Below the pieces are notes generated by a model, which made no database searches, was not told the origin of the DNA, and worked only from the letters and a program-made list of their open reading frames with translations. A DNA stretch of 64,000 nucleotides from contig NC_056408.1 in the NCBI RefSeq assembly GCF_905147365.1, forward strand, positions 15,252,001 through 15,316,000. Direction: 5' to 3'. Numbering within the stretch: position 1 is the first letter of the stretch; every line of letters starts with the position of its first letter. The stretch is from Aricia agestis. Lineage: Eukaryota; Arthropoda; Insecta; Lepidoptera; Lycaenidae. Below are positions 12,601-18,870 of the stretch, piece by piece. The translations under genes and the position numbers were made by a program.

Positions 12601-15600
12601 TTCCAATTATAAGAGTTATGTTATAAAATGTTTGTTTTCTGGTCCATCCACTTACATCTTTAATTGCGATTGTTAAACCCCCTATATCGTTACTACCCTT
12701 TCATTATTCGGACTGATCACCTGATTGTCTGACAAGTAAGATGATAATATTATATGCGTCGGATGGGCATGTAAAAAGTCGGTCCTCCAGAACTCTCGTC
12801 GTATCGGTCATTTGTTTCACTGGGATACAATACAAGAGTAAAGGAAAAAGGCGTGCTTGTGGCGGTACCCACAACTCGCCTAACAATCCTACATCGCGCT
12901 ATCGAAGTTTCGGAGAACGGCAAGATATATACAACGTCTGAAATGACGTCATTGGGCTTCGGCCTGACCGAGCAAAACACCTTCCTTTGTGGTGGCCACG
13001 CATATTCCCACATGCTCTTACTGCGCACACACTAGGGCAGTATTTAACGACTCTTGCATAGCTAGCCTGGTTTCAATGAAACCGATCACCGTCATCGAAA
13101 TCGGTTTGGGAATATAACTTAACCTTCATTATATTATGCAATTGATTACTAAAATATTAACGTGTTCATACTAATATTAACAATTCAAAAGTTTGCCAGT
13201 ATGTCTGTTACCTCTTCACGCCCAAACCTCTTTCGAACCGATTTTGCTGTAATTCGGTATTGAGATACTTTGAGTCCCGGGAAAGGGCATAGGATATGTA
13301 CTTTTTATCCCAGAAAATGTTCCCCTTCATCTACTCTATAAAATAGTTAAGTAGGTAAATCAGGTACCTAACGAAGAAAAAAAACCGGCCAAGTGCGAGT
13401 CGGACTCGCGCACCGAGGGTTCCGACAGCTTAAAGGTATTATAGACCTGAGTATTTGGTATGAATGTCAATTTAATACCTCTACGCGTTTATGAGGAAAT
13501 GGGTAGTAAGTTTAAAATTATTAAAAAAAAAATATTATGTGATGTAACTAAAAATTTATGGTTTTCGTAATTTTTCCTTTATCTATGCTATAAGACGTTG
13601 CTTCGTACCAAATTTCAAGATTCTGAGTTCACGGGAAGCACCCTGTAGGTTTTGATTCCCTTGCAAGTGTCGAAAATTTGCGGCATAAACGGCTGTATCT
13701 TTTGATTGCGTTGGCTTAGAAGTTTGATTTTTTCACAGCTTCAAGGGACAGTAGACCTGAGTAATTGATATAAATTTCAGCTTCATACCTCCACGCGTTC
13801 CTGAGAAAAAGGGTCTTGACAGACGGACGGACGGACAGACGGACAACAAAGTGATCCTATAAGGGTTCCGTTTTTTCCTTTTGAGGTACGGAACCCTGAA
13901 AAGACATAATATACCGCAAACTATGATAAAAGTCATTTTATGACATACGTTCGGGATATCGTCGTAAACCTTTATGACATCGCCGTAAACTGGAGATCAA
14001 TGTAGTAATCATGTAACAATAAGTTACCGTCGTAAATTGTATAACGGCGATTTTATTGTTGACTACATAATATACCTATTGTTAGCGACTACGTGCTAAA
14101 GACGTATAGAAAACACATGTACCTTTTCTAAGGTATATTTTTTAAAGGTAGAGTAGGTATTCGATTCTATCTCACTTTTCGATCATTCATTCCTGTAGTT
14201 TTAGTATATTTACTATAACTATGTTATTATAGGTCTACCAGGATCTGATGGCAAAAAGTGATAAAAGAAATTGACAATACCCCGGTATTGTCAATTATTT
14301 ATTGCCGGTTATTAGAATAAAACATTTTGATCCTTTTTACCTTATAGCGGCTGATTCTATGTGTGAAATATTCAAATATAAAAATTTATCCAATGTTTCA
14401 GGATATTTTTTGAAAATCTGCCTTCCAAATTTGCCATCAGACCGTGTTAGACCTATATTAACAAGCATGGAAAGTCATCGCATTAGATACAACAATAATA
14501 ATTGATGTTAACCACGAGATGTGATAAAATGTTGTAAGTACATAATATAATACACTTTTATATCGAAAATTAAGTTGTTTGATTCATCTGGATATTTTAC
14601 TAAACCACGCCATGTAAAATTGCTTTTAAATCTTTCATAATTTAATTCTTTATTACGTTAATATTTTAAGAAATTGGCATTTAAAGCGGATTTTCTCGAA
14701 CTTTTCACATCCCCGAATTTTGATTACTTTCTCTGACGTAAGTACCCGACACTGTGAACGAATTCACGTGAATCCAATAAATGAAGAATTCAGTGGAAGA
14801 AGTGGGTAACTAACATTTTTTAAATGTTACTTACCCACTTCTTTCACTGACGTTTTTAAGAACAAGAAACGAATACGGAATAACTTACATGACCAAAACA
14901 AGGAGAGAGGGTACCCGATGACCAGGCTTGGATGCTGCACGGCGCACCACAGCTCATCATCAGCCCGCATCACCTCCAGCCTCCCGCTTGGTGATGATCT
15001 GCAAAATTTAGCTTTTAGTACAGAGCATATTGTCTGCGCCAATGAAACCTGTCATCATCATCGCAAATTATGATTTATGTGCGATTTACTTCAAAAGATG
15101 TTGAATAATATGGCCCAAGAATCAATCAGGATTCAGGGCTGCCTCACCTTCGTAAATTTAAAAAACTAAAAGTTAGTTACTTTGGTCCCTAGTAAAGTTA
15201 CAGAGGTTAGATTTTAGAACGATCAGCGACTATGGGTATGGAGTTTGTATTTCGATTACTTTAAGGGCGCGATCCGGAGTGTGCGTTATCTGCTTCTGCG
15301 GATTCGCGCGTGTTTTCTCAAAGCTACAGCGGAAAACGCGCACGTCTGAACACGCCTCAAGAGTTACTAAACGCTGAAGGTGTACTTAAGTTTCGTTAAA
15401 GTGTAAAATTAATTTTTTCATCGTTTTTCGGGATAACACTAAAGAGTATCATCTTCATCTTGATATCCCTAAGTCTTCTTTAAGGTTGTGCACTGTGCAG
15501 TGTGCTGACAGTGGGAAGCAATTATACTCGTCGGTGTGTCCAGCAGTGAAAGACGAGAGTCTTAGAATCTCGAATAAACTATAAAGTATATAAATATGGA

Positions 15601-15748
15601 AAGTTATTTTCTCTTCTTGTTTACCTCGTCCTCGTCAGGTCTCGTTTCCACATGGACCTCGGGGGGTCTGCCAGCAGCGGCGGCGGCGGGGGGCGGCGCG
15701 CCGACTCCGGCACAGAGCACCCGCCATCCTGCCATCTCACTCCCACAT
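327..15748 (-). CDS. Partial multi-exon Ig/fibronectin-III cell-surface receptor gene (ten exons)
   Basis: This is the whole visible gene, read from splice sites because no single ORF spans it. Exons in transcript order are 15748-15625, 14998-14889, 7600-7477, 4065-4000, 3638-3554, 3295-3191, 2450-2295, 1627-1555, 1074-877 and 421-327. They total 1136 nt and about 378 residues. Every junction has matching phase (2,1,2,2,0,0,0,1,1) and no stop appears in the joined frame, which is strong evidence for a real gene. The product shows successive Ig folds (C-strand Trp in VRWQDG, LKWNV and VKWYKNG; F-strand Cys in ELWCAV, EYRCKA, GIYSCT and VYQCIA), then an FN3 domain (VQVRW ... PLTPYQFQ). Proteins of this layout are membrane or secreted adhesion and signalling receptors. 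Ihog/Boi, IGDCC/neogenin-like and contactin-like families all fit. The signal peptide, start of Ig1, later FN3 domains and membrane segment are not visible. Introns range from 173 bp to 7.3 kb and are filled with MITEs and SINEs. Confidence 0.85.
541..580. repeat. Short GT-rich microsatellite
   Basis: An interrupted (GT)n tract, GTGTGTGTATGTGTGTGTGT, lies in the intron between receptor exons i and j. Confidence 0.9.
877..1074 (-). CDS. Ig/FN3 receptor, exon i (Ig4 F-G strands and start of FN3-1)
   Basis: The exon has acceptor CGCATTTCAG and donor CTTAAAG/GTATAT. It is 198 nt, phase 1 at both ends. It reads GVYQCIASNAGG, then SGWAHLNV, closing Ig4. It then passes through PVLAPVGVACAPL into SANSVQVRWRSASD, the A to C strands of a fibronectin type III domain (VRW is the conserved tryptophan position), and ends in LAYTVSVKLK, the C' strand. 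The Ig-to-FN3 transition inside one exon fixes the domain order of the protein. Confidence 0.9.
1274..1410. mobile_element. Palindromic MITE / hairpin in receptor intron
   Basis: Two 62-nt arms (1274-1335 and 1349-1410) are inverted copies with only a few mismatches, separated by 13 nt. The arms start TACTACGAAACCGTTTTGAG and TACCACGAAACGGTTTTGAG. It lies in the receptor intron between exons h and i and would form a long hairpin in the pre-mRNA. Confidence 0.85.
1555..1627 (-). CDS. Ig/FN3 receptor, exon h (Ig4 D-E strands)
   Basis: The exon has acceptor TTTTAATTCCAG and donor GTGAAG/GTATTT. It is 73 nt, phase 0 in and phase 1 out. It reads INIRNSSNQERLELVV, then SSLSANSE, and joins the next exon to give SEGVYQCIASN. 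ERLELVVSSL is the E strand and the following acidic turn leads straight into the F strand. The exon is too short to show as an ORF and was found by looking for the missing strand between its neighbours. Confidence 0.85.
2295..2450 (-). CDS. Ig/FN3 receptor, exon g (Ig4 A to C' strands)
   Basis: The exon has acceptor TTGCTGTTTCAG and donor GGAGCG/GTTAGT. It is 156 nt, phase 0 at both ends. It reads NTIEPPRMLYPPQSK, then AGTVRFNCTAAGNPKPIVKW and YKNGVPL. This is the clearest Ig half-domain in the gene: an A-strand EPPR, B-strand VRFNC, the GNPKP turn and C-strand IVKWYKNG are all typical of I-set domains in neuronal and developmental receptors. The plus-strand ORFs over this segment are antisense shadows. 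Confidence 0.88.
2869..3100. mobile_element. hAT-like MITE with perfect 8-bp target duplication
   Basis: The element is 2877-3092 (216 bp). The ends are perfect 14-bp inverted repeats, CAGTGACGGATTAA and TTAATCCGTCACTG. It is flanked on both sides by CCTATTCT (2869-2876 and 3093-3100). An 8-bp duplication and CAGTG-type ends are characteristic of hAT transposons. There is no transposase, so it is non-autonomous. It sits in the receptor intron between exons f and g. Confidence 0.92.
3191..3295 (-). CDS. Ig/FN3 receptor, exon f (Ig3 C to F strands)
   Basis: The exon has acceptor TATATTTTCAG and donor AACGAT/GTGAGT. It is 105 nt, phase 0 at both ends. The frame reads LKWNVKRGAGAKSLLPP, then IFAQRREGIYSCTKEGND. 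LKWNV carries the C-strand tryptophan and GIYSC the F-strand cysteine of Ig3. There are only about 25 residues from this cysteine to the FNC cysteine of the next exon, so a short phase-0 exon could be missing in the intron 2451-3190. That intron contains a hAT-like MITE. Confidence 0.75.
3554..3638 (-). CDS. Ig/FN3 receptor, exon e (end of Ig2, B strand of Ig3)
   Basis: The exon has acceptor TATTTCTAG and donor GTTAAA/GTAAGT. It is 85 nt and reads CKASLPDEYDEDDTVPLTC, then PLHRWPNVK. The first cysteine completes the EYRC F strand begun in the previous exon. TVPLTC looks like the B strand of the next Ig domain. The 18-residue spacing between these cysteines is shorter than usual for adjacent Ig domains, so either Ig3 is compact or a small exon between them has been missed. 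Confidence 0.75.
3749..3973. mobile_element. MITE with 27-bp terminal inverted repeats in receptor intron
   Basis: Left end CAGCCTGCCTAGCATACGCC and right end GGCGTATGCTAGGCAGGCTG are exact inverted copies, and the match extends further inward. The length is 225 bp with no coding capacity. No clear target duplication was seen. It separates receptor exons d and e. Confidence 0.85.
4000..4065 (-). CDS. Ig/FN3 receptor, exon d (Ig2 E-F strands)
   Basis: The exon has acceptor TTTGTTTTAG and donor ATATAG/GTAAGT. It is 66 nt and encodes YFALQTDHMTPDVNDDSHRE followed by Y and a split Arg codon. The pattern of hydrophobics, then D-rich turn, then EYRC across the junction is the E-to-F strand of an Ig fold. 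A G-rich SINE lies about 85 bp upstream and a 225-bp MITE sits in the intron just downstream. Confidence 0.75.
4151..4467 (-). mobile_element. G-rich SINE copy 1 (internal GGGAATAGGG minisatellite)
   Basis: Read on the minus strand it runs from an ACGTGGGAGAGCCATGC-type 5' end, through a conserved CTTGCGCTGTGTTTCGCCGA block, then an array of short CCCTATTCCC/TACCCTCCCC units, then a conserved CATCAGTTGACCCGTTTGCTC block and an oligo-A end. There is no open frame longer than a shadow. Nine related copies occur in the window. The oligo-A end and frequent 5' or internal truncation fit retroposition. Confidence 0.85.
5275..5722. mobile_element. Second LINE tail family (CGCGGGAACCGTACATTTT ... TTTCGCATTTATAATATTAG)
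   Basis: Contains GCGCGGGAACCGTACATTTT, ATCTCCATGCCAAATTTCAG, CAGACAGACACACTTTC and, after an insertion, GCATTTATAATATTAGTATGG. Diverged copies in either orientation occur at 10930-11150, 13160-13330 and 37290-37520. It has no coding capacity and looks like the 3' end of a non-LTR retrotransposon. Confidence 0.65.
5448..5695. mobile_element. Palindromic element with perfect 81-bp arms and 12-bp target duplication
   Basis: The element is 5460-5683. Arms 5460-5540 and 5559-5639 are exact inverted copies (81 bp) around an 18-bp spacer. The arm tip carries ACGACCGGTTTCGAAA. A 44-bp non-palindromic tail follows. It is flanked by AGACACACTTTC (5448-5459 and 5684-5695), which is also the continuous host LINE-tail sequence, so the insertion site is clear. 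A 12-bp duplication is unusual for a MITE and closer to retroposition. Confidence 0.88.
6578..6854. mobile_element. MITE with long inverted repeats inserted at TA inside copy 1
   Basis: The ends are GGGTCAATTTATA and TATAAATTGACCC, with imperfect similarity continuing for about 80 bp inward (CAAAGCGAATT...GAATTCGCTTCGCTTTG; CACCTTAACTCC...GGAGTTAAGGTTG). It is flanked by TA on both sides (6576-6577 and 6855-6856), as for Tc1/mariner-type targets. The plus-strand ORF inside is not a known protein. Confidence 0.75.
6864..7386. mobile_element. 507-bp element with 8-bp duplication ATTACTAA
   Basis: The element is 6872-7378. Its ends, CACAGACATATATCAAGATA and (reverse complement of the right end) CGCAGACATAGATCATGATA, are imperfect inverted repeats. 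ATTACTAA lies immediately outside on both sides (6864-6871 and 7379-7386). An 8-bp duplication suggests a hAT-like or other 8-bp class transposase. A perfect 31-bp hairpin (6902-6968) sits near its left end. The same terminus forms the 30-bp palindrome at 24691. Confidence 0.85.
6902..6968. repeat. Perfect 31-bp inverted repeat with 5-nt loop
   Basis: GAAAGTGGCACGCTCGTTTT... at 6902-6932 is exactly inverted at 6938-6968 with AGCGA between. It lies inside the 6872-7378 element. In RNA it would give a 31-bp perfect hairpin. Confidence 0.95.
7477..7600 (-). CDS. Ig/FN3 receptor, exon c (start of Ig2)
   Basis: The exon has acceptor TTCTATTTCAG and donor GACAG/GTAAAT. It is 124 nt, GC-rich inside AT-rich intron. 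The frame reads TNKNLLPHDDKGRATSRH, then VAPCYLEGEDPATDRNTLPG. The cysteine in APCYLEG lies about 42 residues after the Ig1 F-strand cysteine, the usual spacing from one Ig domain to the B strand of the next. Its phase was predicted before it was found: exon b leaves one base and the exon at 4065 needs two, and this exon satisfies both. That makes a chance match unlikely. Confidence 0.8.
7715..7975 (+). mobile_element. LINE tail, family with GAACGCGCTAATCTCAG
   Basis: Shares GAACGCGCTAATC, ACTGGTCCGATTT, TTCAGTGTTAGATAGCCC, AGGGCTTATCTC, GAACTACTGGAGCAATTTTT and GACCACGTGAA with a fuller copy at 58640-59005, and part of it with 10430-10525. Such sequences are typical of retrotransposon 3' ends. 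No long frame. Confidence 0.65.
8168..8397. mobile_element. Palindromic ACAGGGTGT-family MITE, copy 2
   Basis: The two arms (GAGAGTTCAGTGTGAAAGTA and its inverse TGCTTTCACAGTGAACTCTC) meet at a TGTATGGGCAAGCGCC centre. The right end is TTACACCCTGTA. The left outer end is degraded. Confidence 0.85.
8785..8838. repeat. Short tandem repeat, 25-bp unit
   Basis: CGCAAAGACCTGCCGCCCAGGGCCA is followed by a nearly identical unit and a partial third: 8785-8809, 8810-8834 and on. It lies within a GC-rich repeat beginning CAGTGGCGGCCCTAGGG at 8693. Confidence 0.85.
9500..9692 (+). mobile_element. LINE tail ending in (GACA)n and GGGTCCCGTTTTTACCC
   Basis: After a degenerate stretch there is a clean (GACA)n run at 9603-9639, then ATAGGGTCCCGTTTTTACCC, TTTGAGTACGGAAACC and TAAAAA. 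The same end appears at 59225-59268 and, diverged, at 13840-13905. Confidence 0.7.
10027..10230 (+). mobile_element. G-rich SINE copy 2, 5'-truncated
   Basis: Sense on the plus strand. It starts abruptly at CCGGAGGCCCAATCCCC, keeps the minisatellite and the CTGCAGCTCTTC, GGGCGACGGAAGG and CCGTTTGCTCGTTTGC blocks, and ends in an A-rich tail. Its 5' breakpoint is at the same block where the copy at 53973 ends. Confidence 0.85.
10430..10525 (+). mobile_element. Fragment of the GAACGCGCTAATC LINE tail family
   Basis: TTAGCTGAAGAGTTTGTTTAAACGCGG..., TCTCACGAAGTGGAGCAAT and TAGAGTAGACCAGGGGAA match 58675-58925 with deletions. Confidence 0.55.
10528..10770. mobile_element. Second copy of the ACCGGTTTCGA palindromic element
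   Basis: Opposite orientation to 5460-5683. The 44-bp tail comes first (ATGTAATTGATTGTACTGAC), then near-perfect arms 10572-10660 and about 10680-10769. The arms begin AACACTAATAAAAC as in the first copy. The two copies share arm ends and tips but differ between them, with matching changes on both arms of each copy. Confidence 0.85.
10930..11150 (-). mobile_element. LINE tail, TTTCGCATTTATAATATTAG family, reverse copy
   Basis: Reads on plus as CCATACTAATATTATGAATG, CGAAAGTGTGTCTGTC, GAAATTTGGCATGGAG, TGAGTCCCGGGAAAGG, GCGCGATAAACTAATTTTGG. It is the inverse of 5275-5722. Confidence 0.65.
11877..12154 (-). mobile_element. G-rich SINE copy 3, short minisatellite
   Basis: Oligo-T at 11877-11887 (minus-strand A tail), conserved CAAACGAGCAAACAGGTCAC block, a minisatellite of only about 50 bp, then CTCACTCACTCGGCGAAACA and GGCTCTCCCACGT. 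The GCGCAAGCGCTG block of other copies is deleted. Confidence 0.85.
12395..12640 (+). repeat. Dispersed repeat, GACGTGAGTGGAAGAAG family
   Basis: GACGTGAGTGGAAGAAGC, GTAAGTAACAGTTAAAA, TGGAGGCTTTAAGGCCGG and CCAGATGATGAAGTTAG recur with changes at 28490-28680. Part is seen in the hairpin at 14791. No frame and no clear termini. Confidence 0.6.
12690..13110 (+). mobile_element. SINE body of the 57251 family, lacking tRNA head
   Basis: Plus-strand copy: GATCACCTGATTGTCTGACA, GCGTCGGATGGGCATGTAAA, CGGTCCTCCAG, CACTGGGATACAATACAAGA, GCGCACACACTAGGGCAGTA, GCCTGGTTTCAATGAAACCG, ATCACCGTCATCGAAATCGG. These are the inverse, in order, of blocks in 57270-57500. About 150 bp inside (12865-13010) has no counterpart there. 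Confidence 0.75.
13160..13330. mobile_element. Diverged LINE tail, TTTCGCATTTATAATATTAG family
   Basis: CATACTAATATTAACAATTC, TCTTCACGCCCAAACC, GAGATACTTTGAGTCCCGGG, AAAGGGCATAGGATATG match 10930-11150 with many changes. Confidence 0.55.
13381..13905 (+). mobile_element. LINE tail, GGCCAAGTGCGAGTCGGACTCG family
   Basis: Starts AACCGGCCAAGTGCGAGTCG, GACTCGCGCACCGAGGGTTC, and ends with CAGACGGACGGACGGACAGA, GATCCTATAAGGGTTCCG and GGTACGGAACCCTGAAAA. It is 525 bp. The family start also occurs at 22642 and, inverted and truncated, at 25630-25665. Confidence 0.75.
14277..14300. repeat. Short perfect palindrome
   Basis: TTGACAATACC/CCGGTATTGTCAA is an inverted repeat over about 24 bp in receptor intron b-c. 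It may be a transposon footprint. Confidence 0.7.
14791..14848. repeat. Hairpin next to receptor exon b
   Basis: CAGTGGAAGAAGTGGGTAAC at 14791-14810 is inverted at about 14826-14848 with minor differences. It shares GTGGAAGAAG with the repeat family at 12395. It lies 41 bp downstream (in transcript direction) of the donor of exon b. Confidence 0.75.
14889..14998 (-). CDS. Ig/FN3 receptor, exon b (Ig1 E to G strands)
   Basis: The exon has acceptor ATTTTGCAG and donor TCAT/GTAAGT, a near-consensus 5' splice site. It is 110 nt. The frame reads SPSGRLEVMRADDELWCAV and then QHPSLVIGYPLSLFWS. PSGRLEV is a typical E strand and ELWCAV carries the F-strand cysteine that closes Ig1. It enters with one base completing Arg with exon a and leaves one base (T) that completes Tyr with the exon at 7600. 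The following intron is 7.3 kb and holds several mobile elements. Confidence 0.82.
15625..15748 (-). CDS. Ig/FN3 receptor, exon a (Ig1 C to D strands)
   Basis: The exon has acceptor TAATTTCAG and donor GAG/GTAAAC. It is 124 nt, entering with two bases of a split codon and leaving with two. The frame reads VGVRWQDGG, then a proline-rich stretch (RRPPPPPLL), then SMWKRDLTRT. The VRW is the expected C-strand tryptophan of an Ig domain. A second frame is also open here, but only this one joins the next exon in phase (AG+A gives Arg). The GCC/GCG-rich centre is low-complexity and may vary in length between alleles. The preceding exon, which must end in phase 1 and carry the B-strand cysteine, was not found. 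Confidence 0.75.
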
Positions 15749-15773
15749 CTGAAATTATAAAATAGTCATAATT

Positions 15774-15944
15774 GGAACGAAGTTCCTTATCGCGCGTTGT
15801 AAAAGGGGCTAGACGAGTTGTAACGACACAGAGGTGTCGTGTGCCGCGTCACACACGAAAGTGTGTGTTGCGTGTTTCTCTCTGAACAGTGTGATTTTTT
15901 TGAGTGTATGCAGGTTTTATGTACATAAGAAATAACTTCGTTCC
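15774..15944. mobile_element. MITE with GGAACGAAGTT ends, just upstream of exon a
   Basis: Perfect 11-bp terminal inverted repeats GGAACGAAGTT (15774-15784) and AACTTCGTTCC (15934-15944). The length is 171 bp. It contains a small hairpin, GACACAGAGGTGTC. It lies 26 bp upstream of the exon a acceptor on the minus strand. Confidence 0.75.
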
Positions 15945-15949
15945 ATCCG

Positions 15950-16640
15950 GGTGTCCCTTGACACCTTTCAAGTTTTTTATTTTTTTGTGCACTCGCCCAT
16001 CGCCCATCGGGTAGTTCTGATGGGCCGTTTACAATCAGCCCCTTCCGCTACTCGCGCTGCCGACAATATTGTCCTGAATACTTTTGCGGAAGTAACGACG
16101 CGATTGATTTTCTACACTCAGCCCTCTACAGAAAGTTGGCCGCGTCGAGCAGCGGCAGCGGCATAACGAGTGGCAGCGGCATGAAGAGTGGCAGCGTAAG
16201 TACTATTTACATTCTAGCGCTGCCTACCTTCCTGCTTACTTCCCTTGCCCACCTCCCTGCCCACCTCCCTGCCCAAGAAGGCTGAATGTAAACGACGCAT
16301 GAGAATCAGTGCAACATCTAAATTATTTATTCTAGAAGCAAATATATATAGAATTAATAATTATGCTTGCATACTTACGATTTCTAATGATACGCCCAAC
16401 GGAAAATAAACAGAAAATACAAACCTTTTTCGTAGACGCTCCAAATGCTTAGAAAAAAGCATTAGATATAGATAGAGATACGAATAACATTACTAAATAT
16501 TGGTAGCAAAATGTTAATAGTCATTATAATATGTAATTGATTTAAATAAATTGAATTAAAGTTTTGCAGACATACTTTGTCACATTGTCTTTATAAATTA
16601 CTATTGACTATGGAGATGTAACATCAGATAAACAAGAAGA
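15950..16640. other. No gene seen; short GC-rich simple repeats
   Basis: Contains near-repeats of GAGTGGCAGCGGCAT (16150-16195), a (CCCACCTCCCTG)2 tract at about 16248-16275 and CGCCCATCGCCCATCGG at about 16002. A GTAAGT follows GGCAGC at 16195, but no plausible exon precedes it. Confidence 0.5.
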
Positions 16641-18600
16641 AATGGAAAATATATTTTGATTTTTGATCGTCAAACTAGGGCCGTCGAACCGTTCCCTAAT
16701 TACTATTTCTAATCAATTTGATAAAGTTCATAATTGTATTTGATTAAATAACTTATATAGTACTTTCGAACATTTTTGCAGTTGGTCTTAGTACATTAAA
16801 TTATGATGATCATTCATAGTGTAACATCGCCCTAATACATGACTAATGACTTAAAACCTGTCAGCGAACGTTGCAGATGTTTAATGACTTTTTTAAACCA
16901 ACTCATTAAGATAGCAAAAACCCCCAAAACATATTAAACGCTAATTACTCAGCTCAAGGACAGAACTACGCACTATTACGCAGTTTATATTATGTGAAAA
17001 TACGGCCTCACTGCTGTGTTGCCAATTAACAAAAGTTCCCTAAAATAGGACAAAAATTTTTAAAAAAATTGATGACAGCGGACTACCAAAACAGAAATGA
17101 AGTGAATAAGAAGTATTTACTGGATTATTATAAATCATATCTAAGTAAAGTTGGTAATTTTTATTTATTATTACAAAATACGATTAAACTAGAGCAAAAG
17201 ACAAATGATATGAATACTAATCAAGTTCAAAAACTTAATACTAACTGAAAATTGCTGAAACATATACAATAGATGTAACGATTAAGCCCCATAATTATTA
17301 TGATATTTAACAATAAAAGTAAGCCCAGAACTAATAAAAAAACTACTTTCAGAATGTTTAGAACATGACAAAACGTTGTATGTAAGTACGTAAATATTTT
17401 TGTTATCATGAGGGTTAATATATATCATAAGTCATACATATAATATATTAGTAGGATGATATTACGAACATTTGTGTTAAAATATACACATTTGAACAAT
17501 ACAAATTACAGTTAGCAATAATACAGCTGTCATCTCACTGTCACGTTACGTAATTTATAATCATGGATTTAGTTGCAAACTAATCTAAACTCTAAAGGAT
17601 TCAAACTAAACTAATACCTATTTTACAGTACAATTTAACTTTGAACACGTTTGTGATAGAATTTGTTTGTTCGAGGCTGTCAGTTGGCTTAGTATCTTTT
17701 TAGGTCATTTCGCTAGAAACGGCTCTCAACGAGAAGAAGATCCATGTAAATCAAATTAATGTTTAGTTGTAGTATAGTAATTATACAGCAATATCAAATC
17801 TTTTGTATAAATAACACTATTCAATCGTTTTAATGATATAGACGATTAATTTTGTCAGGCCAATAAAAAAATGAAAATTAAAAAAAAAAACTATTTGGTG
17901 CTGGTGGTGGTGGTTTTATTACAAACTTACTAGTATAATTATATTATATTATTCCATGTCGAAAATTTTGAAATTTCTTAGAGAATTACGATTTAATTCA
18001 CCTTAAAGACATTTGAGAATTTTGATGTTGCACCCGCAATCGTAGAAATGGTTAATAATTTCTAGTACTTATTACTTTTATCTAGTTACATAGTTTCTTT
18101 GTTTTATGCTATTTTGAAACATATGTACTTATATGCAAGTTATTTTGTAAAAGTTTCGCAATAACTATTATTATTCACATATGAACTCATCACAGTTAAA
18201 ATTGGTTGCACCCGCAATAGCACTTCAAACCTGTATCATAGAGGAATAAATATATGGCTAGTCTCTGCCTGTATTGTGGTCCTTATACATTTGATGAAGT
18301 TTTACATTTATAAAAAAATATAAATCATTGTTAAACTAGTTAAAATGTATTACTTCAAGGAATTTTTTATTAATAAAATAGATGCTTTATTTTGCCTGTA
18401 GGAAGCTTTAATTGTGCCAAACTGTTGCACCCGCGATAATGGAATCGCCCAAATATAATACTAAGAACATACAAGTTATACTTTTCAAATTTTAACATAT
18501 TTCTTATTCTTAATTTCCTATTTTGTACTGCCTCTTTGTTCACATCGTTACTCCACCAAGTATGTATTATTTATCTTAATTCCGAATTCAATAAATTCAA
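16640..18600. other. AT-rich sequence without recognised features
   Basis: Strongly AT-rich, stops in all frames, no clear inverted ends. It may be part of the first receptor intron if upstream exons lie further right. The only pattern noted is a 13-bp motif, TTGCACCCGCAAT, seen three times at 18028, 18206 and 18425. Confidence 0.5.
18028..18437 (+). repeat. Three spaced copies of TTGCACCCGC(A/G)AT
   Basis: Occurrences are at 18028-18040, 18206-18218 and 18425-18437, the first two identical and the third with one change. Spacings are 178 and 219 bp in otherwise AT-rich DNA. The flanks do not match, so this is not a simple tandem duplication. Function unknown; possibly binding sites or chance. 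Confidence 0.5.
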
Positions 18601-18639
18601 TAACGTTTATTGTTAGGTAACGACTTGAAAAGTCCTCAC

Positions 18640-18870
18640 CTCAAATTACACACTTCCGATTTAGGGGATACTTTTCGTATCCTGGCAACACTGAGATATT
18701 GCGCGCCAATAATATTCGACTTGGCCAAACGAGGGGGCATTCTGCGCAGGTCAAGGCTGTAGCACCTGTCCCTCTCGCACCTACGGCCGACCATCGCGCC
18801 CTCCCGCTCACACACCGTAGCCCACGTGATCGCCAGTTTCCGATTTCGCACATTGCCACAGTATGTCACT
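18640..18870. other. CpG-rich island, possible promoter or 5' UTR
   Basis: Contrasts with surrounding AT-rich DNA: GCGCGCCAATAATATTCGAC, CTGCGCAGGTCAAGGCTGTA, CCTGTCCCTCTCGCACC, CACGTGATCGCCAG. Both strands are partly open, but no recognisable protein or splice-consistent exon was found. On the minus strand a GTGAGG follows AATTTGAG at 18640, but the phase does not match receptor exon a. It could be a non-coding first exon or promoter; this is a weak inference. Confidence 0.3.

Noticed and set aside
15625..15748. Alternative frame giving a methionine start and alanine/proline-rich leader (MAGWRVLCAG...)
   Set aside because: It looked like a signal peptide, but it ends in phase 0 and cannot join exon b; the frame with VRWQDG joins in phase and has Ig character.
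18636..18869. Receptor first coding exon in the CpG-rich island
   Set aside because: The open frame ends in phase 2 at the only good donor, whereas exon a needs phase 1; no Ig strand or signal peptide is evident.
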